A model generated the notes under the pieces. It was given only the letters and a program-made list of their open reading frames with translations, ran no database searches and was not told where the DNA came from. The position numbers and the translations under genes were made by a program. From Dastarcus helophoroides (lineage: Eukaryota; Arthropoda; Insecta; Coleoptera; Bothrideridae), in contig CM053331.1 of the NCBI GenBank assembly GCA_028583605.1, positions 10,152,857 through 10,216,856 of the forward strand: 64,000 nucleotides of DNA, in the 5' to 3' direction. Shown piece by piece: positions 1 through 10,354 of this stretch; positions within the stretch are counted from its first letter, which is position 1; each line of letters starts with the position of its first letter.

Positions 1-239
1 TGCTCATATATGAAAATTGATCAAAAAGTGTCTAAAAAGTAAAGCAGCTTCGACTATTTCTTTTCTATCTCTCACTGAAAATCATTCAGTCAATCATCAT
101 GTGTATGTACGTAGTGCGGAAGTGTTGACCAATCAACGACACAAGATGTCATAATAGCAAATGCAGCTCCGTTATGGGAACTAAGTAAACGCTCCATATT
201 TTATTTCCAATTCATGTTACATTTTTTAGTTAATTTATT
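1..239. other. unassigned AT-rich DNA
   Basis: No reading frame, terminal repeat or RNA gene was recognised. It lies outside the MULE-associated repeat array that begins near 240 and may be its insertion flank, but no target duplication could be identified. Confidence 0.4.
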
Positions 240-760
240 TAAAAGCATGATGGAAAACTAAATATTTAATGAAAATAATAAACGCTCGATAAAAGTAATG
301 AATGTGCGATGAAAATAATAGACGCCCGATAAATGTAAATAAATGCTCGATGTAAAATTAGGGTATTTGTTAAAATAATAATGTTTCGATAAAAAAATAT
401 AAAGATTCGATAAATGAAATAATTGCCTTGTATGAAATTCATATGGTTTCAAATATTAATGAATATTTCATAAAAATAATATAGGCCCAATAAACAAATT
501 GAAATATTTCTTAAATTAATAAATATTCGTCAAAAAATTATAGAAGCTTGATTAATTTATAGAAATTCCTAGTGACAAATTCTAATGCTTCGTAAATTAT
601 TTAATATTCCGTAAAAATATTAACTGCTAGACAAAATGATGTTATATAATGAACCTTCAATATTGAAAAGTGATCGTGAAATAGTACTTACGCTTCAATA
701 AAAGTCATGATTTATACCTAACGTTCAAATATCCCACATAATTTTTCTATTTAAAAAAAA
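240..760 (+). repeat. degenerate tandem array, left MULE flank
   Basis: Successive units resemble AATAAATGCTCGATAAAA with spacing of roughly 20-25 bases (for example around 283, 306, 328, 345 and 391). They drift towards ATTCGATAA and TTCGTAAAT further right. The same motif in the opposite orientation occurs at 3838-4285, on the other side of the MULE coding pieces. Repeated subterminal motifs of this sort often serve as transposase-binding sites; that role is inferred here. Confidence 0.55.
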
Positions 761-897
761 CCAATGAACACAAAATAAACATTTATTGACAAAAGTAAAA
801 ACAAAATATTGTTGCGTGTTATCGGTTCGACAATTAAATATTCGTGAATTGTAACCACTTTATTTCCAAACTGATTTCAGAACACAACAATTATAAT

Positions 898-1000
898 TCA
901 CTTAACCGACCAACCGTCTAATTAACTAACTAAGCAACTGACTAACTGACTGTTTAATTAACTAACTGAGAAAAAGGTGACGCGTATATATATATACCCT
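898..1000 (+). repeat. simple repeat of TAACTAAC/TGACTAAC units followed by a TATA-like run
   Basis: An imperfect tetranucleotide-like run (AACTAACTAAG, ACTGACTAACTGACTG) spans about 900-970, followed by GTATATATATATA near 985. A TATA-like element after such a tract could belong to an LTR promoter. A span starting TGTTGCG near 811 and ending GTAACA near 1130 was considered as a solo LTR, but no target duplication supports it. Confidence 0.4.
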
Positions 1001-1218
1001 TCCGGTTTTCTAAACAGATCTCCGTACAGATAAGATTATCGCGGCCGCTTTCCATTATCAAATCTTTCTAGAGAGTTCCGTACAAAATCACTGATACAAA
1101 TCTTTTTTTACAATATGTAACAATAATAGAACAATAAAGTCGGTAAGAAGATGGAAAGATTACCTAAAATAAAAAATGTCATATATACACGTCAAAGAAA
1201 TTGTAATCTATGATTTAC

Positions 1219-2198
1219 TTATTGAGCTAAAAGAGCTCTTTTGGACTTGACTGGTCTTCCACGACGTCGCTTAATCCCAATTGGAATTGTTTTTGATTCA
1301 GGAGATGGTGTGGTAAGTTTTAACCGTATGGCCAATCCCACAATGTGTTTATAAATCAGCATTTTTAAATAATTCGGACAATCACTATCTCCATTAATCC
1401 AGTCATCTTGGTCGTCGGAAATTTTTACTGTCCATACACTAAAAGCAACTGTCTTATATTCATTAAAATTATGAAAGTCTAGATTTATAAACTTTTTATT
1501 ACTCATGCGGGATAAGTAATATCTTTGCGCCCGTTGTTACGGGTAAAAAAAACGTTTTCCATCCCATTTCTCAGTGCCCTAAAGGCAAAAAGAAAATCTT
1601 CAGTTCGCTCATTAGCACAAATCGCCACTCCAAAGGTATGAAATGATCTGACCGTGTCTGTTGTTCCGAACACTTATAAAGGAAAATTTTGCCATATAAG
1701 CTTATATGTGGCATCAACATGGACATGGCAAAGATTTTGTGATTGTTTGATTAAGTTTTTGGTTGATATAGAGAATCGAAAAGAACGGAGATCGCCGTAA
1801 TCTATTTGGTGAGATGCAACAAAAGCTTCATCTTCATTTTCTGAAACTGGGGAGTGGTCAATACAAAATCGTTCTAACTCTCCAAGACTTATCGAGTTAA
1901 GACCAAATTTTGAAGTTCTTAAAGAAGCCGAATAATTATTTAATTGATACTTTTTAAGAACTAGTAAATGCTTCTTTGTGAGAATGCCCAGAATCTTTAT
2001 TGGTTTTATGTTTGAATTGTTTTCAAACAGGAGATTGATCTCCTTTTTAGTATACCCGATTATTTTAACAGTTGTTTTGGATGGCATATTTTTGCAACTA
2101 TGAAGCAATTCCGATCGATATAAAACTACATCATCAGTATTTGCAGGGTAATATAAATATACACCAGAGGCACATTGCTCTCCTCGATATTTAACTTT
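1219..2198 (-). pseudogene. MULE transposase, central and C-terminal part
   Basis: Reading 2198 to 1674 on the minus strand gives the second half of a FLYWCH-like finger (YRGEQCASGVYLYYP), a linker and the first catalytic block VDATYKLIWQNFPL, where the D is the expected first acid of the MULE DDE triad. A TAA then interrupts, but homology continues as VFGTTDTVRSFHTFGVAICA down to about 1510. The remaining catalytic domain is missing. The 95-codon frame at 1219-1506 carries a SWIM-like block (CPNYLKMLIYKHIVGLAIRL) with the second Cys of the finger apparently replaced by Tyr, followed by a basic AT-hook-like tail (RRRGRP). The gene is dead through a stop and an internal deletion. The N terminus continues beyond the LINE at 3600-3819. 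Confidence 0.75.
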
Positions 2199-3590
2199 CT
2201 GGATTCTGGATTCGTTGTGAGTTGCCTAAAGTTTAGGCCGGCACTAAGGCCACCCTTTCCGAGCCCATTGTGCTATCCTCGTGATTGAAGTGTCCTTGGT
2301 CATTCATTCAGCCACCCAACCTTGTTGAGTAACTGAAGAACGTCCCTTGGATGCGCCTCTCTCAAACTGGCCACACTAGGCCAGAAGTCCCGCAGCGTGG
2401 ATCCTCTGATTGATGCTAGTGCCGAGCAGTGACACATCACGTACTCGACACTTTCATCTTCTTCTAAAAACCCTCTGCAACTCGGGTCGTTTATAATTCC
2501 CATTCTGTGGAGGTGTTTGTTTAATCGACAGTGACCTGCCAAAATCCGTACAAGTTTCCTGAGGTTATTCCTTGAAAGTTGTAGGCATAGTTTTGCCCTT
2601 TCCCTGCACGGCATTCTAATGAATGCGTGAGTTTGTCGGCATATTGTTATTGATGCCCATATGACTTTGTGTTTACGATCAACGTTAAGTAGGGATCTTA
2701 CGGTTGATCTATCCAGGGGAAAGGTTGGTTCTGGTCCAACGAATTGTCCCTCCGAACCCTTTCTCGCCAATTTGTCAGCGCGTTGGTTTCCTTCTTTCCC
2801 AGAATGTTCTTTGATCCATATTAGATCAATTGCATTCTCTTGTGATAGACGTTTTGAAGCTAGGTCGCAGTTCCATATCAGTACTGAGTTTGTTTTTACA
2901 TTCCTCAGGGCCTTAAGGGCTGCCTGGCTGTCTGTCTTTATTTGGATATATTTTCCTGTCATGTTCAGTTGCTTCATTTGTTCGGAGCTATATAAAACTC
3001 CCAACATCTCCGCTTGGAAGTATGTTGAGTATTTATCTAACTTAGTACTTACATTTAGGTTCAGGTCTTCCGAGAAGATTCCTGTTTCAGTGCCCGTATT
3101 TGTTTTCGATCCATCCGCGTATATACTTACGTCTGGTATCCTTGCTTGTAGTTCATCCATTTTTATACGGTAGGATCTTGTGAAGTAATATTTCACTGGT
3201 AGATGGCCCATCGGCGCACCCAAAATAGGTGCCTTTTGGAGCGCCCCCTCCATTATGCGCCGATAACCCACCATTTTACCTATCATATTTCACATTCCTC
3301 CTGCTCGCAGACGGAGAGCAGAAGCCTGTGCCGCCCCTCAAGAAATATATCGAGAGGTGGCAGGCACAAGATCGCCTCCATTGCTGCTGTTGGAGTGGAT
3401 TTCATTGCTCCTATCACTGCCAGACACGCTAGTCTCTGGATGTGATTTAGCTTTTATTTTATAATGGTGCACTTTGTCTTTGGCCACCAAACTATAACTT
3501 CGTAACTTACAATTGGTCTGATGACCGCCGTGGATAGCCAAAAGGCCATCTTAGAGGATAACCCCCCAGACCTCCCGATGGCCCCATGGC
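2199..3590 (-). mobile_element. 5'-truncated non-LTR retrotransposon (I/LOA-like, with RNase H), inserted in MULE 1
   Basis: The insertion is bounded by a perfect 10-bp duplication, ATTTAACTTT, at 2189-2198 and 3591-3600. Removing the insert rejoins the MULE protein at its NKVK/YRGEQC residues. The element reads on the minus strand: C-terminal RT residues (STAVIRPIVSYEVIVWWPK), a thumb-like block with a frameshift near 3460 and another near 3330, then RNase H and a C-terminal Cys-rich segment. The 3' end is a short tandem repeat of AATCCAG rather than poly(A). The length of about 1.4 kb shows strong 5' truncation. LOA, I or R1-related clades are all possible. Confidence 0.85.
2300..3286 (-). 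pseudogene. LINE RNase H domain and C terminus
   Basis: This 328-codon open stretch belongs to the LINE inserted at 2199-3590. The RNase H signature is visible in order: IYADGSKTNTGTETGIF near residue 55 (first Asp), QAEMLGVL (Glu), IKTDSQAALKAL (Asp) and KEHSGKEGNQRADKLAR (His/Asp). The C-terminal portion (LAGHCRLNKHLHRMGI, then a Cys- and His-containing stretch) is typical of I/R1-related elements. The catalytic acids appear present, so the RNase H part is well preserved, but the upstream RT is mostly absent and the frame is shifted relative to it near 3330. It is therefore not a functional gene. Confidence 0.8.
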
Positions 3591-3819
3591 ATTTAACTTT
3601 ATTGCAACCGTAAATTGCACTAACGTTGCCCTCTGTATCAATATTTTTATGATAAAAGCTCCAAATACCTTCTTCTTCTACTGATTTTAGAGCTAAGGCC
3701 TTGCTGCTGAATACCTGTTCTGTTTTGCACTTTTTATCAACCTTTTCTCTTCTTTTCCTTGTCTTCGGTTTCTCAAGCACATCACTCCCACTATCCTCTG
3801 ACGAACTGTATTGAGGCAT
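3454..3819 (-). pseudogene. chimeric frame: MULE N terminus fused to LINE RT fragment
   Basis: One open frame of 121 codons crosses the LINE insertion point. Residues 1 to about 76 are MULE N terminus: an acidic Ser-rich start (MPQYSSSEDSGSDV), a basic stretch (KPKTRKRREKVDKKCK) and half of a FLYWCH-like finger (FSSKALALKSVEEEGIWSFY). From about residue 77 onward the sequence is LINE RT C terminus (GGLSSKMAFWLSTAVIRP). The junction coincides with the 10-bp target duplication. This is a fortuitous fusion, with no evidence of expression. The opening codons are probably the genuine MULE start. Confidence 0.75.
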
Positions 3820-3837
3820 CTCAGTGTTACCTATAAT

Positions 3838-4285
3838 AGTTGATGGTTTTAAAAGCAGTACGAATTACAAACACAAAACACCTATTCTCTCTCTGCAGAT
3901 TGGAAATACATCGGTACCAAACCCACTTCGTTTTTCGAGATTACGTATACGGTTTGATGTCAAACAAGCGTACTTCATTGCAAATTTTATTTAATAGTGA
4001 ACTTTTCTTATCGAGCACTTATATTATTATAAAATGCATTAGCATAAGAGGCAAAATACCATTTAATAGCGAAAACAAATTTATCCAGCATTTATATTTT
4101 TATTAAGAGCATATTTGATTGAAATACGAACCACAATTTAGCGTGCAAATTGTATATTTTATAATGTAATTTAATAAACGTATTCGACATTTTCTAATAT
4201 TTTAAACTGCGTTTTTAAATTCCTTATCGAGCATCTAGTATTTTTTAATCTGCGAATTGCATTAAAATACCGGGTGTTAATAACG
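3838..4285 (-). repeat. degenerate array, right MULE flank
   Basis: On the minus strand there are several units close to ATGCTCGATAAG (around 4228-4250), AATGCTGGATAAA (around 4085) and AGTGCTCGATAAG (around 4012). These are the inverted counterpart of the array at 240-760. Symmetrical placement around the transposase pieces supports a long inverted terminus of MULE 1. Confidence 0.5.
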
Positions 4286-5537
4286 ATTTCTCAGTCATTC
4301 TCTTGAAAACTATAAATACACCACATTTTTCTATTTCTCCTACAGCATTTTTTTCGTAAAAAATACAATAAGAAATAACACTGATACATCTATTCGCGAT
4401 ATCACATTGACTTTCTTTCGTAATTCGTTACTGCTATGACCCGATTTTCATGTGAAAAAACAAATCGTCCAACAATTCTCTCGCAGGCTCTCGTAAATAA
4501 AAACTTTACTTGATAATTGGCATGTATTTATTTTTCAATCTTACCCGAAACAAAAGTTTTGTTTCTACCGTATCCCGATTGCTTTTATTTATAACCAGGA
4601 CAACAATCATTGGAATTGTTTACAACTAAAGTGTACGTTTACGTACTTATACATATTAATTAATAGTTTACCCTCTAGAAGATGTATTCAAATATATGAA
4701 AAAAAGACGAACGACGATGCTCTTTCGTGGTGTCATTGAATATAACAATGGAGCAAGTGCTTTATATCACATAATAATAAATTATTGACGCTTTCTTGAA
4801 TGTAGCGTTGCCTGCGGGCGACTCCATACATTTTCTAGATAGAAAAAAGCAGCCATATATAAGATACGTAACTCTGCTTCTGCAAAATATATTACCATTG
4901 CTCTGCTGAATTTAAAACTTGATGACCCGAAGGCCCCCTGTTCGTGCGTTATGTTTCAGTAAAATATGCATTTCCGGCCAAACAATTTCTTAAAAAGTCG
5001 CACTTCATTGCATTAAGTATGAATCTTATATTTTGTAATAATCTATAAAAGGATTTACCATCCAGTGGGGCGCGCCTCTCTGAGGGGAGTAAATAGATCA
5101 TAAGGGAGGCCCAAGATTTTAGGAATTTATGTATCTTGTTTCTGATTCATCAGGAAAAATAACTTTTTGTACAGAGGAGATACATACCTCTATTCTCTAA
5201 TAAAACGCCAAAGATCGGAGAATTTTACAGATCAAATAAATAAACCAATAAGTCCTCTTTTGCCAAAAAATCCCAGCCGAGTTGACAACTTTATAATTTG
5301 TAACATCTCACCTACTTAAACCTATTTTTAAAATATCTCCTATATTTGCCAAGAATTTTCTATTTTTTTAGAAAAAATAAATCTCTGTACTTGCTTCATA
5401 CGAATATAACTTGTGACGTAATGCCAAACTTTAAGCCGGTCAACTATATGTTTGTTATCGCCTTACAAGGCTGGAAAGATTTTAACATCACTCATCCCTA
5501 CGTCAACTATTGTCAGTAGTTTTATCATTTAAATATT
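4286..5537. other. AT-rich DNA without recognised gene
   Basis: No convincing frame or terminal repeat was found. A short GC-rich patch near 5065-5100 (CAGTGGGGCGCGCC) resembles a hAT terminus, but no partner end or 8-bp duplication was seen. Confidence 0.4.
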
Positions 5538-6261
5538 ATGATGCATGTCAAGTCAACAAAAAGTAAAACGAAACATTGTGCTACTGCTTCAACAAAATCA
5601 AATTTGATCCAAAAATATTCCTTTGAAAGTAACTGTAACTGTAAACGTTGCCACCTTTATAGAAAAGTGAAAAATGTTGTCCCTGCCCCCGAAATATCTC
5701 TAGCTTGTATTAATCAGATATTGGGAAATATGGTTTCAGTTACTGAAACATGCAATTACGATGAAAAATTCTCTGGTAATTTTAAAAGTTACAAACAATA
5801 GGTATCATAAACAAATATTCGTTTCAGATAACCAATCTTTGGAATTGTATCAAAAACACTTGGACAATAAGGAACTAATTATTGAAAAATTCAACCTCTT
5901 AGACACCACTCAGCTTATTTTGTCTAATATAACACCATTCGACACATTACGTGAATTATCAACCTTTTTTACATTTCAACCAAAATGGGACACTAATTTT
6001 ATAAATACGATTCAAAGTTTTTGTGGATTATCTCTGACAACTATACCCAAATCGGCGCTGAAAGATGTTAGACTGAATGTGTCTAAAAGTTTGCCCACTT
6101 TCAGGAGATTAAAAGAAAAATTAGATAACATGAGAAAATATTGTCCTCATTTGTTTTACACTGATAAAAACGCGAAGGAGCTCTGGGGCACCGGAGAACT
6201 GGCTAAAATGGAGCAAAACTTTTTAAACTACAATTTGAATTCTTTTCATGTGCGATTATGA
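5538..6261 (+). pseudogene. unidentified coding region, split by one frameshift
   Basis: Two overlapping frames (5538-5801 and 5761-6261) read as one protein if a single frameshift near 5795 is allowed, giving about 240 residues. The first part is basic and has a CNCKRCHLYRK cluster that could bind a metal. The second is a mixed alpha/beta-looking chain ending LNYNLNSFHVRL with a normal TGA stop. A frame this long is unlikely by chance in DNA this AT-rich. It matches no transposase, polymerase or structural family I recognise. It could be an old viral-type or transposon accessory gene, or part of a host gene. No splice signals, partner frame or flanking repeats help to decide. Confidence 0.4.
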
Positions 6262-6918
6262 ATTAAAATGAATAATTTTGAATTGTTTATTTATACATTT
6301 GTCAAATATGTATCGTGCTTGAGCTTATAATCAAAATGAGTAGATTAACAAGTTTTAGGTTAGTTCATCGGCAGTAATCACAGTAAGAAGTTTTTGGAAC
6401 ATTAAATGTCCGCTGCGTAAATGAGACGTAAATGCCAAACTGTCAACACTATTCAATTTTTAGCATAGATTGTCCGCGTGGATACAGCAATATAAAACTT
6501 CAAACCGCTTTGCAGTAGGTTTTCTGAGCTGACAACACTACGCTGGTTATTATTATTATTAGGGAATGGAGCTTGTCATAGGCATCTGGAAGGAATAGAA
6601 AAGTTGCTTTGTTCTCAATAAGTTAAGATGTTTCACTTCACTAACGTGCAAAATGAAGCATCGAAATTTCGTGAGATATAATTTCAATTTTTATTACGCA
6701 AAAACGGTACCGCTAGAAATCCTCAGATTTGACTATTTATTGCGAAAATTAACTTCGATCCCAAAAATAGAATCTTTGAGATTTTTAGAAATTTTGAATT
6801 GAAGATTAAATTTTACCGTTTTCTTTTTCTTTGTTCATTAAATGTTAATTAAATTAAATAAAGATCATCAACAGTGGGTAACTTCTGATAAGTAATTTGA
6901 CCACTTGAGTTAATATTA
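6262..6918. other. AT-rich DNA, short (ATT)n run
   Basis: No gene recognised. A short trinucleotide run (TTATTATTATTATT) lies near 6546. The right edge is the tail of the RTE-like LINE. Confidence 0.45.
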
Positions 6919-6929
6919 ATCTTTTTTTT

Positions 6930-7318
6930 TCGAGGGTTTGCAGCTCAAAGTTGCCCCTTCTCGCATCCTCTGCGCTATCGGTTTTTGTCCTCCCAATCAG
7001 TTTGTTGGAGTCTTCTAGCTGTCATCTTCGCTTTTACATTTTGGATCCATTTTTTTTCTCGAGCGAGCTTTTTTATTTCGCTCATTCTTCGTTCAAACGT
7101 GAGGTGCTCGTACCATTTCAGTTGTTTTTCATTAATGGTATCTATTATAGTACCTGAAGTGGCCATTCTTTTTCGGATCTCCTCGTTCCTGACCCGGTCC
7201 TATAGTGTTAACCCACAGCATCTCCTCCAGTATGACATTTTGGCTGATAAAAGTTTGCTGGCCATTTTGCTATTTATCACCCAGACCTCCGACCCATACA
7301 TTCTTGCCGTTTCAATTA
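6930..7318 (-). pseudogene. RTE-like LINE, RT C-terminal region
   Basis: The minus strand reads KTLIETARMYGSEVWVINSK, then a WRRCCG block, then DRVRNEEIRKRMATSGTI and DTINEKQLKWYEHL. This is the usual C-terminal order of RTE-type ORFs (YGSE-W, RNEEI, WYGH-like). A stop interrupts between the second and third blocks, at about 7202. It is the downstream continuation of the RT piece at 9530-10352. Confidence 0.75.
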
Positions 7319-7328
7319 ATGTTTTATA

Positions 7329-9001
7329 CTGAGTGTTTCTAAATTCATGCGACAAAATTCAGGAGGTGATTGCTCGTATGAAATTAGGATGGGTCTTTCC
7401 TATAACAAAATTTCCTCAGCCCACCCCTTTCCGAGATATCACCCTTAAAAGATGGTGACTAAAATTTTGTTTTTATTTTTTTTTCTAAAATTTCAGTAAA
7501 GCTAGAATCTTGAAATTCTGTAATTTTCGTGCACTCGCAAAGGACTAACCACGGGTATTTTTTCAATATTCCTGTTACATTATACGGGGGTGAAATTAGC
7601 AACCCTTACTTTATTTCATATCAAAACTTTTTTTTGAGATAAAGTTTTATGAAATAAAATTTAACATAAAGTCCTCGTTTTATTTAAAACTTTTTTTTAT
7701 TCTTAAATTTTTTCCCAAAACCAATAGCTGCAGAGAAAAAAATAAACACCATAATTTATAATTTTTTTAATACATTAAGTGGAAAACAGTAAAGATGTAA
7801 AATGTAATACGATTCATAATAAATGCTGGAAATGACCACCTTCAGCCAAAATACATGAACGTAGCCTACGTGTCATGGATTGCCGTACACGTTCAAAGAT
7901 TTGAGGTGTATTTCTTATGGTGTCACACGCTAGGAAAATACGATTCTTCAAATCGTTGATATCAACTATGGGTCTAGACTAATGATTTAAGGTAACCCCA
8001 TAAACAGAAATCACAAGGATTTAACGCTGGAGATCGAGGAGACCAATGTTGGGGCCCTCTTCGACCAATCCAACAGTTGGGATATGTTGCATCTAAATGT
8101 TGCCTAGCAGTCCAACTGAAGTGTACTGGAGCACCATCGTGCATGAACCACATGTCTTGTCTGATATTGAGTGCGATGTCTTCAAGTAGTTCAGGAAGAT
8201 CGTTGTCGAGAAAACTGGTGTAAGAAATTCCATTTAATGGCTGAGGCAGAAAATGTGGCCCAATTAAGTTATCCCCTACAATACCAATCCATGCGTTCAC
8301 TGAAAAAACATTTTGAAAATGGTACTCTATAATCTCATGAGGATTCTCGTCTACCCATACGTGATTATTGTGAAAATTTATGATAGCTACTCTTGAAAAA
8401 TGTGCCTCGTTCGTAAACAATACATTATTTAAAAATAAATTGGTAAATGAATTGTCGAAGTGACAGCAGCCTGTAATTAAAAACAAGGTAGATGTGGTCA
8501 TTTTCAGCATTTATTATGAATCGTATTACATTTTACATCTTTACTGTTTTCCACTCAATGTATTAAAAAAATTATAAATTATGGTGTTTATTTTTTTTCT
8601 CTGCAGCTATTAGTTTTGGGAAAAAATTTTAAGAAAAAAAAGTTTTAAATAAAACAAGGATTTTAAGTTAAATTTTATTTCATAAAACCTCATCTCGAAA
8701 AAAAGTTTTGATATGAAATAAAGTAAGGGTTGCTAATTTCACCCTCGTATAAAGTAACAGAAATATTGAAAAAATACCCGTGGTTAGCCTTTGCGAGTGC
8801 ACAAAAATTACAGAATTTCAAGTTTCTAGCTTTACTGAAGTTTTATTAAAAAAATAAAAACTCAATTTTAGTCACCACCTTTTAAGGGTGATATTTCGGA
8901 AAGGGGTGGGCTGAGGACATTTTGTTATAAGAAAGACCCATCTTAATTTCATACGAGCAATCACCTCCTTAATTTTGTCGCCTGAATTTAGAAACATCCT
9001 G
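7329..9001 (-). mobile_element. DD41D-type Tc1/mariner element with about 0.5-kb inverted arms
   Basis: The arms 7329-7842 and 8490-9001 are inverted copies of each other with scattered differences, starting CTGAGTGTTTCT on the left and CAGGATGTTTCT (minus strand) on the right. The flanks are TA (7327-7328) and CA (9002-9003), consistent with a TA duplication with one later change. Between the arms is a transposase lacking its N-terminal part. The arms include the last codons and 3' flank of that transposase, so the right arm appears to be an inverted second copy of the gene's 3' end. The element sits exactly at the tail of the I-like LINE fragment. Confidence 0.85.
7814..8489 (-). pseudogene. 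DD41D-type transposase, N-terminally truncated
   Basis: The DDE domain is recognisable: VLFTNEAHF where family members usually have DEAHF, then MWFMHDGAPVHF (second Asp), then NPCDFCLWGYLKSLV (third Asp). The second and third acids are separated by 41 residues, the DD41D spacing. The first catalytic Asp is Asn. The whole helix-turn-helix N terminus is absent, replaced by the right inverted arm. A frameshift follows LKSLV near 7977. In the shifted frame the C terminus continues (PIVDINDLKNRIFLACDTIR) to a TGA at 7814-7816. It is inactive on three counts. Confidence 0.85.
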
Positions 9002-9003
9002 CA

Positions 9004-9519
9004 TATTATTATTATTATTCCTATGGCACTGAAGCTTTCGCTTATGGTGCCCCCCACGATTATCTCATAACAGGCCCGTTCTTTTGAAAAATTCCAAAAC
9101 CTTCTTTATAGGTGTCTCCAGTATTGTCTTTGGTTCAGTCAGAGCATTCCCAAAGCTGGAATGTCTATCCCTTGCCAGAGCAGGACATTCTCATAATATG
9201 TGTAAAGGAGTTTCTTCTTCCTCTCCACACATTCTACAAGTAGAATTTTCTTTTACTTACGCCAATTGTTGTAAGGTGTTTCATTAGGGCACAGTGTCCC
9301 GTAAATAGTCCAACTGTCCACCTGAGCTAATTTTTGCTTAACTGTAACACTTCTCTTGCTCTCTTTTCTGATGGTAGGTCAATGAACGTCCGCGATTGCC
9401 TCAGACCATTGACATCCCTCCAGTGAGTGCTGTGTTCTTTCCTTAGTAGTTCCTTTATTACCTCTTTTGCCGCTTTGTAAGCAAGCGGACAAGTGAGTTC
9501 CGGTCCTACTAGAGGAAAC
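9004..9519 (-). mobile_element. 5'-truncated I-like LINE fragment (RNase H-proximal C terminus)
   Basis: Minus-strand residues FPLVGPELTCPLAYKAAKEV, then a block resembling the region downstream of LINE RNase H, then LTGHC-like and Cys-rich residues near 9240-9300. The 3' end is an (AAT)n tail at 9004-9020 (minus strand), as in I-type elements. The duplication ATGTTTTATA at 7319-7328 and 9520-9529 marks its insertion into the RTE-like LINE. The left copy is now separated from the tail by the DD41D element that landed at the TA in that duplication. The coding frame is short and interrupted. Confidence 0.8.
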
Positions 9520-9529
9520 ATGTTTTATA

Positions 9530-10352
9530 TATATTTCTTTTAGTTTTGTGTGTCAAGTTGTTGTTCCACAGAATTGGATGTAGTGCTTTAATCTTATTCT
9601 TCCCTTTACCAACCTTTTTCCTTGTTATCTTTCCCGTCCTCACTTATTAGGACTCCCAAGTATTCGTATTGGTCGATGTTTTTTATTACTATCTCCTGTC
9701 CTACTTTTATATCCTCCCCTTTTCTCCTATAACCATGTATTGTGTCTTTTCTGTGTTAATTTCTAGTCTCAATTTTGTGTATTCATCCATAAGCTTGTTC
9801 AACATATACGTCATATCTTATTCGTCTTCGGCCAGGATTGCTTGGTCGTCCTCAAAAAGAATTGTATATATTGGACTGTTGTCTGTTATTCCCACAGGAC
9901 TGAATTTCTTTGTTCACTATCTTAATGCTATGTTCAAATGCATTTTGAATAAGCAGAGAGACAGCAGCCTTGTTTTAATTCCTTTGTTTGCGAGAATCGG
10001 GGTAAGTAACACTGCATTGCCATTTGTGACAGTTACCAGGTTTTCTGCTACAGGGCTTTCGTAGCTCGGATGTATCTTTTGCTCACACCTGATTGTTCCA
10101 TGGCCATGCACAGTTTTTGGAGGGGAACCGAGTCGTATGTTTTGCGCAGGTCTAACAAAGATGACATGGAGTTTTCTCCCTCGTAAGAGTTTCTTTTCTG
10201 CTATCTGTTTCAATGTGAAGATGTTATTCACGAAAGACCTTCCAGGTATAAAGCCGCTCTGGTCTTCGATGTCTGTAGCTTCCTCACCAATTCTGGTTTT
10301 AAGAACTCTTCCGTATAATTTGCCAATCGATGATGTTATGCTTATTCCTCTG
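9530..10352 (-). pseudogene. RTE-like LINE, RT palm region
   Basis: The minus strand reads YRGISITSSIGKLYGRVLK, a fingers/palm block with SGFIPGRS, then NNIFTLKQIAEKKLLRGRKL and HVIFVDLRKTYDSV. Further on is the catalytic box YTILFEDDQAILAEDE (the A of the usual FADD replaced by E), then EYLGVLISEDGK. At least four frame changes or stops occur. The catalytic Asp pair is still legible. The frame continues into 6930-7318 on one side of the nested insertion, and into 11632 across the mariner on the other. Confidence 0.75.
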
Positions 10353-10354
10353 TA

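Larger units (their letters stand above)
240..4285 (-). mobile_element. MULE (Mutator-like) DNA transposon 1, decayed and interrupted
   Basis: The transposase pieces lie on the minus strand, with the N-terminal part at 3600-3819, the start of the catalytic region at 1674-2198 and the C-terminal SWIM-like part at 1219-1506. Both flanks are rich in a degenerate short repeat built on ATGCTCGATAAA, in opposite orientation on the two sides, which suggests long inverted termini. The outer ends and target duplication could not be fixed, so both limits are approximate. A LINE (2199-3590) sits inside the N-terminal coding region and is therefore younger. Confidence 0.6.

Noticed and set aside
811..1131. 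Solo LTR beginning TGTTGCG and ending GTAACA with an internal TATA box
   Set aside because: No flanking duplication and no second copy in the window.
2661..3173. 170-codon plus-strand frame
   Set aside because: Antisense shadow of the LINE RNase H domain on the minus strand.
5065..5100. hAT-like terminus CAGTGGGGCGCGCC
   Set aside because: No inverted partner or 8-bp duplication was found.
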